A stretch of 64,000 bases of DNA. Source: DATMQA01 sp035566895. Lineage in GTDB: Bacteria; Verrucomicrobiota; Verrucomicrobiia; Limisphaerales; UBA8199. The number at the start of each line of letters is the position of its first letter. Position 1 is the stretch's first letter. Below, one piece after another: positions 44,318-54,182 of the stretch. The stretch lies in contig DATMQA010000118.1 in assembly GCA_035566895.1 (NCBI GenBank), positions 18,251-82,250 of the forward strand, written 5' to 3'. The translations under genes and the position numbers were made by a program. The notes below the pieces were generated by a model, which saw nothing but the letters and a program-made list of their open reading frames with translations, was not told the origin of the DNA and searched no databases.

Positions 44318-44691
44318 CCGCTGACCTTTCTCTCTGAGCCGCATGAGCGCAGCTTTGGTTCCCGGCCGCATCGATGGCATTTCCCGCTCGGGCCAAAAGC
44401 TGTCTTACGGCTGTTTTATCAATTCAGGATACAGGATAGATTCTAGCCTTTTGGGGGCTTGCTGGCTTCTCCGAAATTGCGAATTTCATCCCCAAAATCT
44501 TCGGCCGCAAGCGTCGCCACGCGCACCATCCCGGAAGTCAGAACACGCTTACCGCCACAACGCCTTCCGCCAGCCGGCGATCCCGAGCACGATAGCTCCC
44601 CAATTCGCCTGCCAATGGTCGACCTTGATGTCCGCCTCACAGAGCAGGATTGAAGTTTTTGGCTGGTCTGCCACGTTTCTGCTCGATTTTT
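44318..44691. other. Divergent intergenic region
   Basis: 374 bases between the divergent LamG-protein and hydrolase-like genes. No gene, repeat or clear promoter was recognised beyond the ribosome binding site AGAAAGG of the LamG gene. Confidence 0.3.
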
Positions 44692-46674
44692 ATGAAGACA
44701 GAATTCCTCCGGTTATGCGGCCGTGTGGCCGTCCTCCTTTCTGCCGTGGCGGCGTCGGCCCGCTCGCCGGAAGTGATTGATTCCAGCCCGCTGCACGACA
44801 AGGCCGCTTACTTCCAGCGCGATCTCCTCGACAAACATTGGCTCGACGGCCTCTACGTGAGCATCGTCCCTGCCACACCGCCGGGCACGCGGTTGCCACA
44901 TACCGTAAACGAACCCGGCAACGTGATTCATGCGGGGGTATGGACTGGCCGTTATCTTGCCGGTGTGGGCTATCAATACGCGGTGACGCGGGACCCCTGG
45001 GCGCGCCGGCATGGTGGTGAGATTCTGCGCGCACTCAGGACGTTGCAGGAAGTCACCGGCAAACCAGGACTTCCGGCGCGCGGTTACGTCAAAGGACACG
45101 GCCCGGTCGAGGGTTGGGAGCGCAACGGGCAGGACTCTCCGCAGTGGCACCAGGGTCAGGGCAAGTTTTCCGATTACCGCTGGCATGGCGACGTGAGCGT
45201 GGACAACTTTAACGCGGTGCTTTACGGCTATGCGATTTATTACGACCTGGCCGCCGACAAAGCACAGCGCCGCCTCATCGCGGAAGATGTGGACCGGCTG
45301 ATGACGCACCTGCTGGAGAACCAATGCCGTATCATTGATGTGAACGGCGAAGTAACCCAATGGGGCCACGTGGGCATCGATCCGGACCCGGCCCGGGACG
45401 ATTATTATCGAAAGGTTTATGCGGCGAGGTTGAATCGGGCAAAGGTCGCCGATGAAACGTGGCGGCCGCCACTGCGCGCCTCGCTGATGCTGTTGCCGGA
45501 CTTGCTGCTCGCCCACCACGTTACCGGGAAGGCGCGTTACCTGGAATTTTACCAGCGCGTAGTCGCCCGGTTTAAAGACAACCCGGATTGGCTTCGCGAC
45601 ACGGGGCCGTTCACCCTGGAGCGCTTGGCCAAAGTCAACCATAGCAGCGAGGGCCAGGCCTACGAGGCCCTCTATAACCTGGTTCGTTACGAGAAAGACC
45701 CTGAACTGCTCAAGGTCTATCGGAAATGGGTCGAGGAACTTTGGGAGATGAACTGGATGGAAGGCAACTCGCTCTTTACGTGGATGACCTGCGCCTTGCT
45801 GCCCAATTACCAGGCGCCGGCAAAACCGGGCCTGCCGGCCACCGGGCCGCGGGAAATTCCCCACGCCGACGAGGCCATTCGACTCGCGGTGGAAACTTTG
45901 CATCTGTATCCGGTTGACCGCGTGCTGCGGCCGGTCATGAACTCACTGCGCACGGATATCGAACGCAACCCGTTCGCCCGCGGCGAAGCCCTGAGTGCCC
46001 GTCCGATTCCGATCAACCAGCGTCCCCTCGACAACGAATACACCTGGAAGGGCAATCCCTATCAGATGGACAATTGGCTTAAGCCGATTGTCGTCATGTT
46101 CCAATCCTCCTGCGACGATCCGCTGGTCGCTTGGTTCTGCGACAGCACAGGCGCCGTGTTTATGACCCTGGATGGCGGGAAGGACTGGCAGGATGTCAGC
46201 GCGGGATTACGCGGCGCGCGCGTGCAGAACATCGCAGCTTCCAGCCGGCGCACCTTTGTTGTTTACGCCCAGACGGAGCAGGGCGTGTTCCTCAGCCGGG
46301 ATGGCGGGCTGAGTTGGGGTCAGGCTCCCCCGGGAGAAGCTGTCAAATTCCCGGCGTCTGATTTCAAACAATGGCTCCAGGTTTCCGCTACTCTTTCCTG
46401 TCGTATCAGTGAGGCGGGGCAGTTGGAACTCAGTCGAAATCAAGGTCAGGCAAGTGTGCCGAGCATGAAAGGGTGGCGCATCCCGCGCGCTGCCTCGGTT
46501 TTTGTCACCCCGAATGGAATTGTCGCCAGCGGGCCGGGCGGTTCTTACCAGAGCGCGGAGGGCGAAAACTGGACTGAGCTGAAACTGTGGCGCGAGAACG
46601 AAACCGGCGCGGCGGATTTTCTTCATGCCTATTGGATGGGGCGATATTACGGCTTCATCCAGCGCAACGAATGA
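44692..46674 (+). CDS. Secreted hydrolase-like protein with Asp-box motifs
   Basis: A 660-residue exported protein from ATG 44692 (MKTEFLRLCGRVAVLLSAVA). The frame is open from 44650 as well. The first about 450 residues are helical with aromatic repeats (GVWTGRYLAGVGYQYAVTRD, DNFNAVLYGYAIYYDLAADK), suggesting an alpha/alpha toroid as in several glycan-degrading enzymes. The C-terminal part has two Asp-box motifs (MTLDGGKDWQ, LSRDGGLSWG), typical of sialidase-type beta-propellers. No catalytic residue can be assigned. A role in polysaccharide turnover is inference. Confidence 0.6.
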   Translation: MKTEFLRLCGRVAVLLSAVAASARSPEVIDSSPLHDKAAYFQRDLLDKHWLDGLYVSIVPATPPGTRLPHTVNEPGNVIHAGVWTGRYLAGVGYQYAVTRDPWARRHGGEILRALRTLQEVTGKPGLPARGYVKGHGPVEGWERNGQDSPQWHQGQGKFSDYRWHGDVSVDNFNAVLYGYAIYYDLAADKAQRRLIAEDVDRLMTHLLENQCRIIDVNGEVTQWGHVGIDPDPARDDYYRKVYAARLNRAKVADETWRPPLRASLMLLPDLLLAHHVTGKARYLEFYQRVVARFKDNPDWLRDTGPFTLERLAKVNHSSEGQAYEALYNLVRYEKDPELLKVYRKWVEELWEMNWMEGNSLFTWMTCALLPNYQAPAKPGLPATGPREIPHADEAIRLAVETLHLYPVDRVLRPVMNSLRTDIERNPFARGEALSARPIPINQRPLDNEYTWKGNPYQMDNWLKPIVVMFQSSCDDPLVAWFCDSTGAVFMTLDGGKDWQDVSAGLRGARVQNIAASSRRTFVVYAQTEQGVFLSRDGGLSWGQAPPGEAVKFPASDFKQWLQVSATLSCRISEAGQLELSRNQGQASVPSMKGWRIPRAASVFVTPNGIVASGPGGSYQSAEGENWTELKLWRENETGAADFLHAYWMGRYYGFIQRNE

Positions 46675-46765
46675 TCCCAGGAGAACAGCACCGAAGACCA
46701 ATGCTGACGAGCTGTTACCGGGCGGAAAGTCGATAAAACCTTTGGCTATTGGCGTAAGGCCTATC

Positions 46766-47719
46766 CTAGGCCACTGCCGGCTCGGCAATCAAGAGATCGC
46801 CGGCGTTGGCATCGAGGGTGACGCGAACCCCGATAGGCAGAGTTGCGTTATAGGGGATATGGCCGAAGGGGAGGCCGCAGACAATCGGAATTTTCAACGG
46901 GAGCAGGCGTTCTTCGAAAACGTCTTCGAGAGTTTGGCGGTATTCCTTTGCTTTTTTGGCTTTGGGGTCTATGCAGTTTTTGTTGATGCCGATGGCGATA
47001 CCGGCGACTTGCTGGAGCAGGCCGGCGTTCAGGAGTTGCGTCAGCATTCGGTCGAAACGGTAGGGGACTTCGTCGAGGTCTTCGAAGAAGAGGATGGTTC
47101 CTTTGAAAGAGGGTTGGTAAGGAGTGCCGAGGGTGGCACAAAGGATGGAGATGTTGCCGCCAAGGAGCGGGCCGGAGGCGGCGCCGCGGCGCAGGATGGC
47201 AATGGTTTTCTTTTTGTAACCCTGACAGATGCTGCCCGGCGGGACAGGGGCAATGAGGGTGCGGAGGAAACTCGTCAGGGTGAAATCGGGGAGGTCGGGT
47301 TTGACGAAGTCGGAATTGAGCATGGGGCCGTGGAAGGAGACGAGGTTGGCCCTGGCCAGGAAAGCACAGTGGAGAGAGGTGATGTCGCTGTAGCCGACGA
47401 AGATTTTGGGATGGGCGCGGATGATTTGGTAGTCGAGGAGCGGGAGGAGGCGGGCGGTTCCGTAGCCGCCGCGGACGCACAGGATGGCGTTGACCTTGCG
47501 GTCGGTGAACATTTTCATGAGGTCGGCGGCGCGGTCGCGGTCGGTGCCGGCGAGGAACCCCCAGCGTTTGCGGACGTTGGGGGCGAGTTTGGTTTTGAAG
47601 CCGAGGGCTTGGAGAACCGCCACGGAGCGATCGATATTTTTTGGGTCGGGCGGAGCGCTGGCAGGTGCGATGATGCCGAGGGTGTCGCCGGGGGCGAGGT
47701 GGGGGGGGAGGATGCGCAT
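46766..47719 (-). CDS. LD-carboxypeptidase (peptidase S66 family)
   Basis: A 317-residue protein with the S66 catalytic triad Ser111 (IFVGYSDITSLHCAF), Glu213 (LFFEDLDEVPYRFDR) and His287 (PFGHIPYN). LdcA-type enzymes remove the terminal D-alanine from recycled muropeptides in the cytoplasm. Related S66 members act on microcin C. No signal peptide is evident, consistent with LdcA. It is convergent with the hydrolase gene and lies downstream of the Wsp-type operon on the same strand, with a separate start. Confidence 0.9.
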   Translation of the reverse strand: MRILPPHLAPGDTLGIIAPASAPPDPKNIDRSVAVLQALGFKTKLAPNVRKRWGFLAGTDRDRAADLMKMFTDRKVNAILCVRGGYGTARLLPLLDYQIIRAHPKIFVGYSDITSLHCAFLARANLVSFHGPMLNSDFVKPDLPDFTLTSFLRTLIAPVPPGSICQGYKKKTIAILRRGAASGPLLGGNISILCATLGTPYQPSFKGTILFFEDLDEVPYRFDRMLTQLLNAGLLQQVAGIAIGINKNCIDPKAKKAKEYRQTLEDVFEERLLPLKIPIVCGLPFGHIPYNATLPIGVRVTLDANAGDLLIAEPAVA

Positions 47720-47833
47720 TAGGTGAGTTGAAGGTTGGAAGTTGAAAGTTGTCAGGTTCGTCAGGTTGTCAGATTGCGGTCACCGGCAACGATGTAACCA
47801 GGCAACGCTGGAAGCACAATAGGTCAAGTTGCC

Positions 47834-50080
47834 TTAGCCTCCCGCAGCGGGTGGAATTGGGCTTTCGTCGAGAGCTTCGTCCGGGAGCGTTTTGGCGCGG
47901 GCGAGGAAAGAAGTATCGGTCTTTCCGGATTTTTTCAGGGGCCCCCAATGTTCGAGGGCGGATTGAATTTCGGCGACGCGGACGGGTTTGGAAATGTAAT
48001 CATCCATTCCGGCGGCGAGACATTTTTCACGATCGCCCATCAAGGCATTGCCGGTCATGGCAATGATGGCCGGGCGTTTTTCCGGGGGCCAGCGGCGGCA
48101 AATCTCGCGCGCGGCCTCCAAGCCATCCATCTCGGGCATTTGGACGTCGAGAAAAAGGACACTATAGACTTTCTGTTCGAGGGCTTTCAGGACTTCGAGG
48201 CCATTGTTGGCAAGGTCGGCGCTGTAACCCAGCTTTTGGAGGACGCTCATGCCGACCTTTTGGTTGATGGGATTATCGTCGGCCAGGAGCAGGCGGAGAG
48301 GCAGGCGCCGGGCGAGATTGGAATCAAACGCGGGAGCGGCGGGGGCTTTCTTCTCGAGCTGGCGCTGGATGCTCAAGGCGCGGCACAAGGCGTCGAGCAA
48401 CTGTGCGGGGCGGATGGGCTTATGGACATAGCCGGAGATGGCGGTTTGAACGGGGCGTTGGTCGTCGGCGCGCAGGCGTGTGGAGGTGAGGAGCAGCAGC
48501 GGTACGGAACGGCCGGCCGGCTGCTGGCGAATCTCCGCGGCCAAAGCCAGAGCGTCGCTTCCTGGCAATTGGAGGTCAAGGATCAGGGCATGAAAGGGTT
48601 TGCTGCGAGTCAGGCGCTCGAGCGCCTGCTGGTGGTTGGCGGCGACTTCGACCGGCATCCCCCATTGTCCGGCGCGAAGCTTGATGATGCGCTGGTTGGT
48701 GGAGTTGTCCTCGATCAGCAGGAGGCGTTTGCCGGCCAACTGTGGCTGGGGAGCTTGCCAGGTCGGGGCTGACGTGGTCGCCGGGGCACGGGCGAGAATG
48801 GTGAAGTGGAACGTGGCGCCCAGGCCCTTATCGCTTTCGACCCAGATTTTTCCGCCCAGCAATTCCGCGAGGCGCCTCGAGATGGCCAGGCCGAGACCGG
48901 TGCCGCCGTAGTGGCGGGTGGTCGACGCATCGACTTGCTGGAAGGACTTGAAGAGGCGGCTTTGTTTGTCCAGCGCAATGCCGATGCCGGTGTCGCGGAC
49001 GGAAAAATGGAGCAGCCACTCCTCGGGATGGCGGACGAAATCGGTATCGGCTTGCTGGCCGGGCGGGAGGACGCGGCGGCGGTTGCCGGCGGAAATGACT
49101 TCGATGATGACTTCGCCCTGGTGAGTGAATTTGACGGCGTTGCCCACCAGATTGACCAGGATTTGGCGGAGGCGGGTGACGTCGCTAACCAGAATTTTGG
49201 GGATCGCGTCATCGACCAAATACGCCAGATCGAGGCCTTTTTCAGCGGTCTTGGGGGCGAGCAGGTCCAAGGCCTCCTCGATACAGGTGTGGATTTCGAA
49301 GGGATGATGTTCCAGTTCGAGTTTGCCGGATTCGATTTTAGAGAAATCGAGAATGTCGTTGATGATGGTCAGGAGGGCATCGGCGCTGCTGCGGGTCGCC
49401 TCGACATAGTCGCGTTGTTCGTCGGTCAGTTCGGTATCCAGCAGCAGAGCGGTCATGCCCAGCACGCCGTTCATCGGGGTGCGGATTTCGTGGCTCATGT
49501 TGGCGAGAAACTGGGACTTGGCCAGGGTAGCTTCCTCGAGCCGCTGATTCAGGGAGATGAGGGCGGCGTTGCTATCGATGAGCTGCTGCTGGCTTTCGCG
49601 CAGGGCCCGGTAAGCGGCATCGCGCTGGACCAGGTTCAGGAACGCTTTGGAGTGGTAGCGGATGCGGGCAATGAGCTCGATTTTATCGGGCAACTTGACC
49701 AGGTAATCGTTGGCGCCGAGGGCAAAGGCCTGGCCTTTGACCTGCGGGTTCTCATTGGTGGAGAGAACGATGATCGGAGTCTCGCGGGTGCCCGGGTTGT
49801 TGCGGTATTGGTTGACCAGTGTCAGGCCGTCGATACCGGGCATGACCAGGTCCTGGAGAATTACCGTGGGTTTAACCTGGTTGGCGATGGTGAGGGCTTC
49901 GCGGGCATCGGCGCAGTAATGGAAATCGATGTCGGGTTGGTTGGCCAAGGCGCGGCGAACGGCTTCACAGACCATGGCCTGATCATCGACCAGCAGGACC
50001 ATGACGTGGTATTCCGGTGGCGGGGAGGGAGATTGCTCGCGGTCCAGGACCAGGTTGTAGTTCGTGCGCGGGTCAGGCAT
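47834..50080 (-). CDS. Hybrid kinase with WspR-like receiver (REC-HisKA-HATPase-REC-REC)
   Basis: A 748-residue protein in the wspR position of the operon. The N-terminal receiver (about residues 25-150; phospho-acceptor D77 in VILQDLVMPGIDG) and its linker (RDAAYRALRESQQQLIDSNA) read like WspR. The GGDEF domain is absent. Instead come HisKA (H197 in MSHEIRTPMNG), a HATPase domain (N-box NLVGNAVKF, about 308-318; DTGIGI, about 363-368) and two receivers (D502, D645). There is no HPt domain, so phosphate must pass to another protein. The start overlaps the wspF stop by eight bases (ATGCCTGA). Output is presumably a phosphorelay rather than c-di-GMP. Confidence 0.93.
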   Translation of the reverse strand: MPDPRTNYNLVLDREQSPSPPPEYHVMVLLVDDQAMVCEAVRRALANQPDIDFHYCADAREALTIANQVKPTVILQDLVMPGIDGLTLVNQYRNNPGTRETPIIVLSTNENPQVKGQAFALGANDYLVKLPDKIELIARIRYHSKAFLNLVQRDAAYRALRESQQQLIDSNAALISLNQRLEEATLAKSQFLANMSHEIRTPMNGVLGMTALLLDTELTDEQRDYVEATRSSADALLTIINDILDFSKIESGKLELEHHPFEIHTCIEEALDLLAPKTAEKGLDLAYLVDDAIPKILVSDVTRLRQILVNLVGNAVKFTHQGEVIIEVISAGNRRRVLPPGQQADTDFVRHPEEWLLHFSVRDTGIGIALDKQSRLFKSFQQVDASTTRHYGGTGLGLAISRRLAELLGGKIWVESDKGLGATFHFTILARAPATTSAPTWQAPQPQLAGKRLLLIEDNSTNQRIIKLRAGQWGMPVEVAANHQQALERLTRSKPFHALILDLQLPGSDALALAAEIRQQPAGRSVPLLLLTSTRLRADDQRPVQTAISGYVHKPIRPAQLLDALCRALSIQRQLEKKAPAAPAFDSNLARRLPLRLLLADDNPINQKVGMSVLQKLGYSADLANNGLEVLKALEQKVYSVLFLDVQMPEMDGLEAAREICRRWPPEKRPAIIAMTGNALMGDREKCLAAGMDDYISKPVRVAEIQSALEHWGPLKKSGKTDTSFLARAKTLPDEALDESPIPPAAGG

Positions 50081-51107
50081 GCGCTTTGCCTTTATGGGAG
50101 AGAACGTTCCTGAGGCGGGGGCCGATTTTGTTGAGCGGCAGGATGGCGGAGGCGGCGCGAAGTTCAGCCGCGGCCTTCGGCATGCCATAGACGGCGCTGC
50201 TGCCCTGATCCTGCGCAATCGTCAGGTGGTCGTGCTGGTGCAAAACGCGCAGCCCCTCGGCACCGTCCCGGCCCATCCCGGTTAGCAGCACGCCAATAAT
50301 ATCCCCGGTCCAAAAACGGTGCACACTCTTGAAGAAGACGTCGATGGAGGGCCGATAGGGGGAGTCCACTGGCTGGGGCGTATAAGTGAGCCACTTGGGA
50401 TTGGCCATGACGAGGTGTTCTTCGCGGCCGGCCAGCAGCACGGTGCCCGGTTTGGGTTGATCGCCTTCTTGCGCCAAACGGACTTGTAACGGGGTTTGAT
50501 AATCCAGCCAGGTCGCCAGGCCCTGGGCGAACTGCGGGTCCACGTGCTGGACCACGACAATCGGCGCCGGGAAATCCGGGGGCAGCGAGCCCAGCACTTT
50601 AGCCAGGGCGCCTGGGCCGCCGGCGGAGGCACCGATGGCGACCAAGGATTGGCAGCGGGGCAGGGCCGGCGCGAGCGCAGCGGGCGCGGGTGGTGACTTG
50701 CAGGGTTCGTCCAAACCAACGATTTTGCGGACGGACTCGATTTTAGTGAGCAGGGCGTTGGCGCCTTTGGCCGCTCCGGGCGATTCCAGGACGGGAGTAT
50801 TGACGGCATCCAGTGCGCCGGCGCCCATGGCTTCGAACACCTTTGCCGAATGATCCAGGACGCTGGCGGTAACTACGACGATGGGGCAGGGACTACAGGC
50901 CATGATGCGCCGGGTCGCCTCGACCCCGTCCATGCGCGGCATAATCAGGTCCATCAGAATCAGGTCGGGGGTGTCGTGGGCACAGAGTTCGACGGCCTGG
51001 GCGCCGTCGTGGGCGACCCACGCCAGTTGGTGCCCATTGGCCGTGAGCACGACGCGGCGCACCGCCTCGACCGCCAGGGTCAGATCATTAACAATAGCGA
51101 TTCTCAT
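50073..51107 (-). CDS. wspF: Chemoreceptor methylesterase, WspF/CheB-type
   Basis: A 344-residue CheB. The receiver phospho-acceptor is D53 (LILMDLIMPRMDG); the methylesterase domain has the triad S161 (IGASAGGPGAL), H188 (VVVQHVDPQFA) and D281 (TGMGRDGAEGL). It resets adaptation of the WspA-type receptor, and loss of WspF in Pseudomonas locks the system on. The ATG overlaps the CheA stop by four bases (ATGA). The order matches wspE-wspF. Confidence 0.95.
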   Translation of the reverse strand: MRIAIVNDLTLAVEAVRRVVLTANGHQLAWVAHDGAQAVELCAHDTPDLILMDLIMPRMDGVEATRRIMACSPCPIVVVTASVLDHSAKVFEAMGAGALDAVNTPVLESPGAAKGANALLTKIESVRKIVGLDEPCKSPPAPAALAPALPRCQSLVAIGASAGGPGALAKVLGSLPPDFPAPIVVVQHVDPQFAQGLATWLDYQTPLQVRLAQEGDQPKPGTVLLAGREEHLVMANPKWLTYTPQPVDSPYRPSIDVFFKSVHRFWTGDIIGVLLTGMGRDGAEGLRVLHQHDHLTIAQDQGSSAVYGMPKAAAELRAASAILPLNKIGPRLRNVLSHKGKAHA

Positions 51108-53461
51108 GAATCGGGTTCACCGATCAGGTCCATGACTGCTTGCAGAAGTGTTTCATCGTGAAAGCTGCCTTTAGTCAAGTAGTAATCTGCCCCCGCCTCC
51201 AGTCCCCGCAGGCGGTCCTCCTCGCGATCTTTGTACGATACGATGAGCACCGGCAGAGATTTAAGCCTGGGCTCTTTCTTGATCAAGGTGGTGAGTTCAA
51301 TGCCATCGAGGTGAGGCATGTCAATATCGGTGATCACCAGGTCGTAGTGGCCCGTGCGCACGGCCTCCCAGGCCTCCATGCCATCCACGGCGACGTCGGC
51401 CAGATAGCCCCGGCTGGTGAGTAATTTGCGCTCCAGCTCGCGGACAGTGAGGGAATCATCGACCGCCAGGACGCGTTTGGCTGTTTGTGAGGCGAGGTGG
51501 AGGCTGTGTGACTGGCCCTTAGCCAGGCGGCCCTCGGCGATGAGCTTTTCAACGGACCGGATCATGTCCTCGACATCAATGATCAGGACCGGGCCGCCGT
51601 CTTCCATCAAAGCGGCAGCGCTGATGTCCTTGATCTTTCCCAGGCAGGGGTCCAGGGGCTGGACGACCAGTTCGCGCTCGCCGAGGAAGCGGTCCACCAC
51701 CAGGCCGTAGCGGGTGTTGCGATCGCTCAGCACCACCACGGGCAATTCTGCCCCGGGCGGCGGTGGTTCGCTGCATTCGAGAACCTGGTGGGCGGTGAGC
51801 AGGCCCACCTGCTGGTCGGAGAAGTTGAAATGGGGGCGGCCTTCCAGTGCCTGGACCTTGCGGCGCGGTACTTTCACGGCCTGGGTTATTTGGCTGAGCG
51901 GAATGGCATAAGGCTCTCCCGCGACTTCCACCAGCAAGGCACGGAGAACCGACAACGTAAGCGGCAGTTGCAACTGGACCCGCAGCCCGCGGCCAGGCTG
52001 GTTGTTCAGACGAATGGCCCCACGGACGCTCTTAACCATGTTCTGCACGATATCCAGCCCGAAACCGCGCCCGGAAACTTCCGTGACTATATCTTTGAGG
52101 GTGAAGCCCGGGAGAAACAGGAATTCGAGTAATTCCGATTCCGTGAGTTTTTCGGCGACTCCCGGCGCCGTAAGGCCCTTATCGATAATGGCTGCGCGAA
52201 CGGTTTCCAGGTCCACTCCGGCCCCATCATCCGAGACGGTGACCAGCAGGACGCCGGCACTGTGGCGGGCTTCCAGGCGGATGATCGCTTCGGCGGGTTT
52301 GCCGGCGTGGCGGCGGGCTTCGGGCGGCTCGCAGCCGTGGTCCACCGCATTGCGGAGCAGGTGGGCCAGGGGCGTTTCGAGCCGCTCCAGGATGTCCCGG
52401 TCCACCTGCGTAAGTTCGCCGCCAATCTCCAATTTGATTTGTTTGTCGAGCGAGCGGGCCAGGTCCCGCACCATGCGGGGAAAGCGGCGGACGCCGTCGC
52501 TGAACGGCCGCATGCGAGTGCGCAGCACCTCGAGATAAAGGCGTTGCGAGAGATGAGCGGCGCGCCGATCAAATACGTCCAATTCCTGCACCCGCTCGGC
52601 CAGGAATTGTTGCGAGTCGCCGACCTGGCGGAACAGATCATTGAGATAGGCAGCCGTGCGGTCCGACAATTGATCTTGTTCGAGGGCCTGGCGGAGCAGA
52701 CCGAGCGTTCGGGCCAGGTCGACGTGGTGGCGTTTGAGCCGCTGGAGGGAGTCGGCAAAGGGCCGCAGCCACCGAGATTCCACCAGCGACTCACCGGCCA
52801 GGCCCAACAGGCGGTTGAGATTTTCCGCCGTCAGCCGCAAAAAGCGTTCCGCTGGTTCATGCTTGCGAACGGCCAGGGCGTGCTGGCCGGCCGGCGTCCT
52901 GGTGCGCCCGGGCGAGCCCGCGTCCAGCCACGGAGCGATTTCCTGGAGATGAGCGGCCGTGGAAGGATGCTCCTGCATCGGACCGGTGAAGGGCGCCGCG
53001 GCCTCAGGGAGGCCGGCCTGGGAAACGGGGCCGGAAACGCCGCCAGGGCCTGACTTCAACCGGGCGAGCGAGCCGAGGAAATCTTCAATCTGGCCGGCGT
53101 GGTCGCGTTCCCAGGTTTCGAGACGCGAGTCCGGCTGTTTGGCCAGGTGCATCAGCAGATCGACGCCCTGGAGGAGCAAGTCGATCTCCCGCCGGCCCAA
53201 GGGGACCTTGCCTCCGTGGGCGGCCACAAAACAATCCTCCATCGAATGGGCCAGTTGCACCGCAACCTGGAGATTGACGATGCGGGCCGCGCCCTTGAGG
53301 GAGTGCGCCGCGCGCATCAGCACTTCGAACGAATGCGGGCCGGCGCCCCTCTCCAAATCCAGCAGGCCGCCGGTGAGGACGGCCGTTTGGTTGTCGGCTT
53401 CCAGGCGGAAAAGCTCGAGCATCGAAAGCCGGCTGAGATCGTCCGAATCGGGCGGGTTCAC
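51104..53461 (-). CDS. wspE: CheA-type kinase with receiver, WspE-type
   Basis: A 785-residue hybrid CheA. The GTG at 53461 overlaps the stop of the preceding CheW gene (GTGA); the frame upstream is open only as a shadow of that gene. Order: HPt (H53 in LMRAAHSLKGAARIV), linker, dimerisation/GHKL kinase (LAHLLRNAVDHGCEPPEARR; VSDDGAGVDLE; GRGFGLDIVQNMV), CheW-like domain and a C-terminal receiver (D712 in DLVITDIDMPHLDG). This domain order is that of WspE. It phosphorylates the CheB and WspR-like receivers in response to the receptor. Confidence 0.95.
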   Translation of the reverse strand: MNPPDSDDLSRLSMLELFRLEADNQTAVLTGGLLDLERGAGPHSFEVLMRAAHSLKGAARIVNLQVAVQLAHSMEDCFVAAHGGKVPLGRREIDLLLQGVDLLMHLAKQPDSRLETWERDHAGQIEDFLGSLARLKSGPGGVSGPVSQAGLPEAAAPFTGPMQEHPSTAAHLQEIAPWLDAGSPGRTRTPAGQHALAVRKHEPAERFLRLTAENLNRLLGLAGESLVESRWLRPFADSLQRLKRHHVDLARTLGLLRQALEQDQLSDRTAAYLNDLFRQVGDSQQFLAERVQELDVFDRRAAHLSQRLYLEVLRTRMRPFSDGVRRFPRMVRDLARSLDKQIKLEIGGELTQVDRDILERLETPLAHLLRNAVDHGCEPPEARRHAGKPAEAIIRLEARHSAGVLLVTVSDDGAGVDLETVRAAIIDKGLTAPGVAEKLTESELLEFLFLPGFTLKDIVTEVSGRGFGLDIVQNMVKSVRGAIRLNNQPGRGLRVQLQLPLTLSVLRALLVEVAGEPYAIPLSQITQAVKVPRRKVQALEGRPHFNFSDQQVGLLTAHQVLECSEPPPPGAELPVVVLSDRNTRYGLVVDRFLGERELVVQPLDPCLGKIKDISAAALMEDGGPVLIIDVEDMIRSVEKLIAEGRLAKGQSHSLHLASQTAKRVLAVDDSLTVRELERKLLTSRGYLADVAVDGMEAWEAVRTGHYDLVITDIDMPHLDGIELTTLIKKEPRLKSLPVLIVSYKDREEDRLRGLEAGADYYLTKGSFHDETLLQAVMDLIGEPDS

Positions 53462-54156
53462 GTGAGGGCTTGGTTTAAAGTGGCAAACAATAACTCGGCA
53501 TCCAAAAAGCCGACGGTTCGCTCCTGCCAGTGAAGCACCCCCTGGAGGTGGTTCGCGCTGATTTTGGCAACCGCCATCGGCGCCGCTTGGAGATCCTGCG
53601 GATGGAACCGGTGTGGTCCGTGCACCTCCTCGACCGGAAAGCCGAAACGGTGTCCATCGTGATTGGCCACCAGCAGTCGATTGTAGGTGGTGCGAAGCAG
53701 CGCCGCGGAGGGCAGATGCGCGAGCCCGAACAAATGCCCAAGTGAACCGCAGATGACCAGTTCGCCCCGGACATTGGCCAGACCCAGCACGGAACCGTTT
53801 CGGCGATGGGGCAGGGAATGAATCTGGCGGCGTTCCGCCACTTCCTGAAAGCACTGGGTGGGCAGCCCCAGCCATTCGCCGTGCACTCGAAACAGGACCG
53901 CCGAACTGGTTCCCAACTCCTGCCGTGGCTTCTCGATCGCGAAATGCCGCGCCCACTCGTGGCGGTACTTGGCCGGCAAAGGACGGTCCAGCAGTTGCAC
54001 GCCCGCGGCTGAGTAGACCGGGCAATTCCGGCAATGGCTGAATTGTTCGAGCTGGGCGCAACTGTTCTTCCCATACACGCCAATTTCATTCCAACAGGCC
54101 GAAAGCTCCGGCGGGGCGTCCGGCGCGCTGGTAACTTGAACGCCGAGCTCGGTCAT
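53458..54156 (-). CDS. wspD: CheW-type coupling protein with cysteine motif, WspD-type
   Basis: A 232-residue CheW protein. The N-terminal extension (about residues 1-60) contains the four-cysteine motif C21-X11-C33-X8-C42-X2-C45 (CWNEIGVYGKNSC, then HCRNCPVYS), as I recall for WspD-type coupling proteins. The CheW domain follows (about 80-225; VLFRVHGEWLGLPTQCFQEV, VLGLANVRGELVICGSL). It bridges receptor and CheA. A palindromic repeat separates it from cheR; its stop overlaps the CheA start. Confidence 0.9.
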   Translation of the reverse strand: MTELGVQVTSAPDAPPELSACWNEIGVYGKNSCAQLEQFSHCRNCPVYSAAGVQLLDRPLPAKYRHEWARHFAIEKPRQELGTSSAVLFRVHGEWLGLPTQCFQEVAERRQIHSLPHRRNGSVLGLANVRGELVICGSLGHLFGLAHLPSAALLRTTYNRLLVANHDGHRFGFPVEEVHGPHRFHPQDLQAAPMAVAKISANHLQGVLHWQERTVGFLDAELLFATLNQALT

Positions 54157-54182
54157 GCGGTTTCCTGAAAGCGGCTGACTGA

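Noticed and set aside
46758..46772. GGCCTA-TCC-TAGGCC as a terminator between the convergent genes at 46674 and 46766
   Set aside because: It is a short stem with a three-base loop, overlaps the LD-carboxypeptidase stop and has no T-tract, so support was judged too weak.
51104..54061. An extended N-terminus of the CheA-type kinase reaching to 54061
   Set aside because: It overlaps the CheW gene on the same strand. The GTG at 53461 gives the usual coupled start and a normal HPt beginning.
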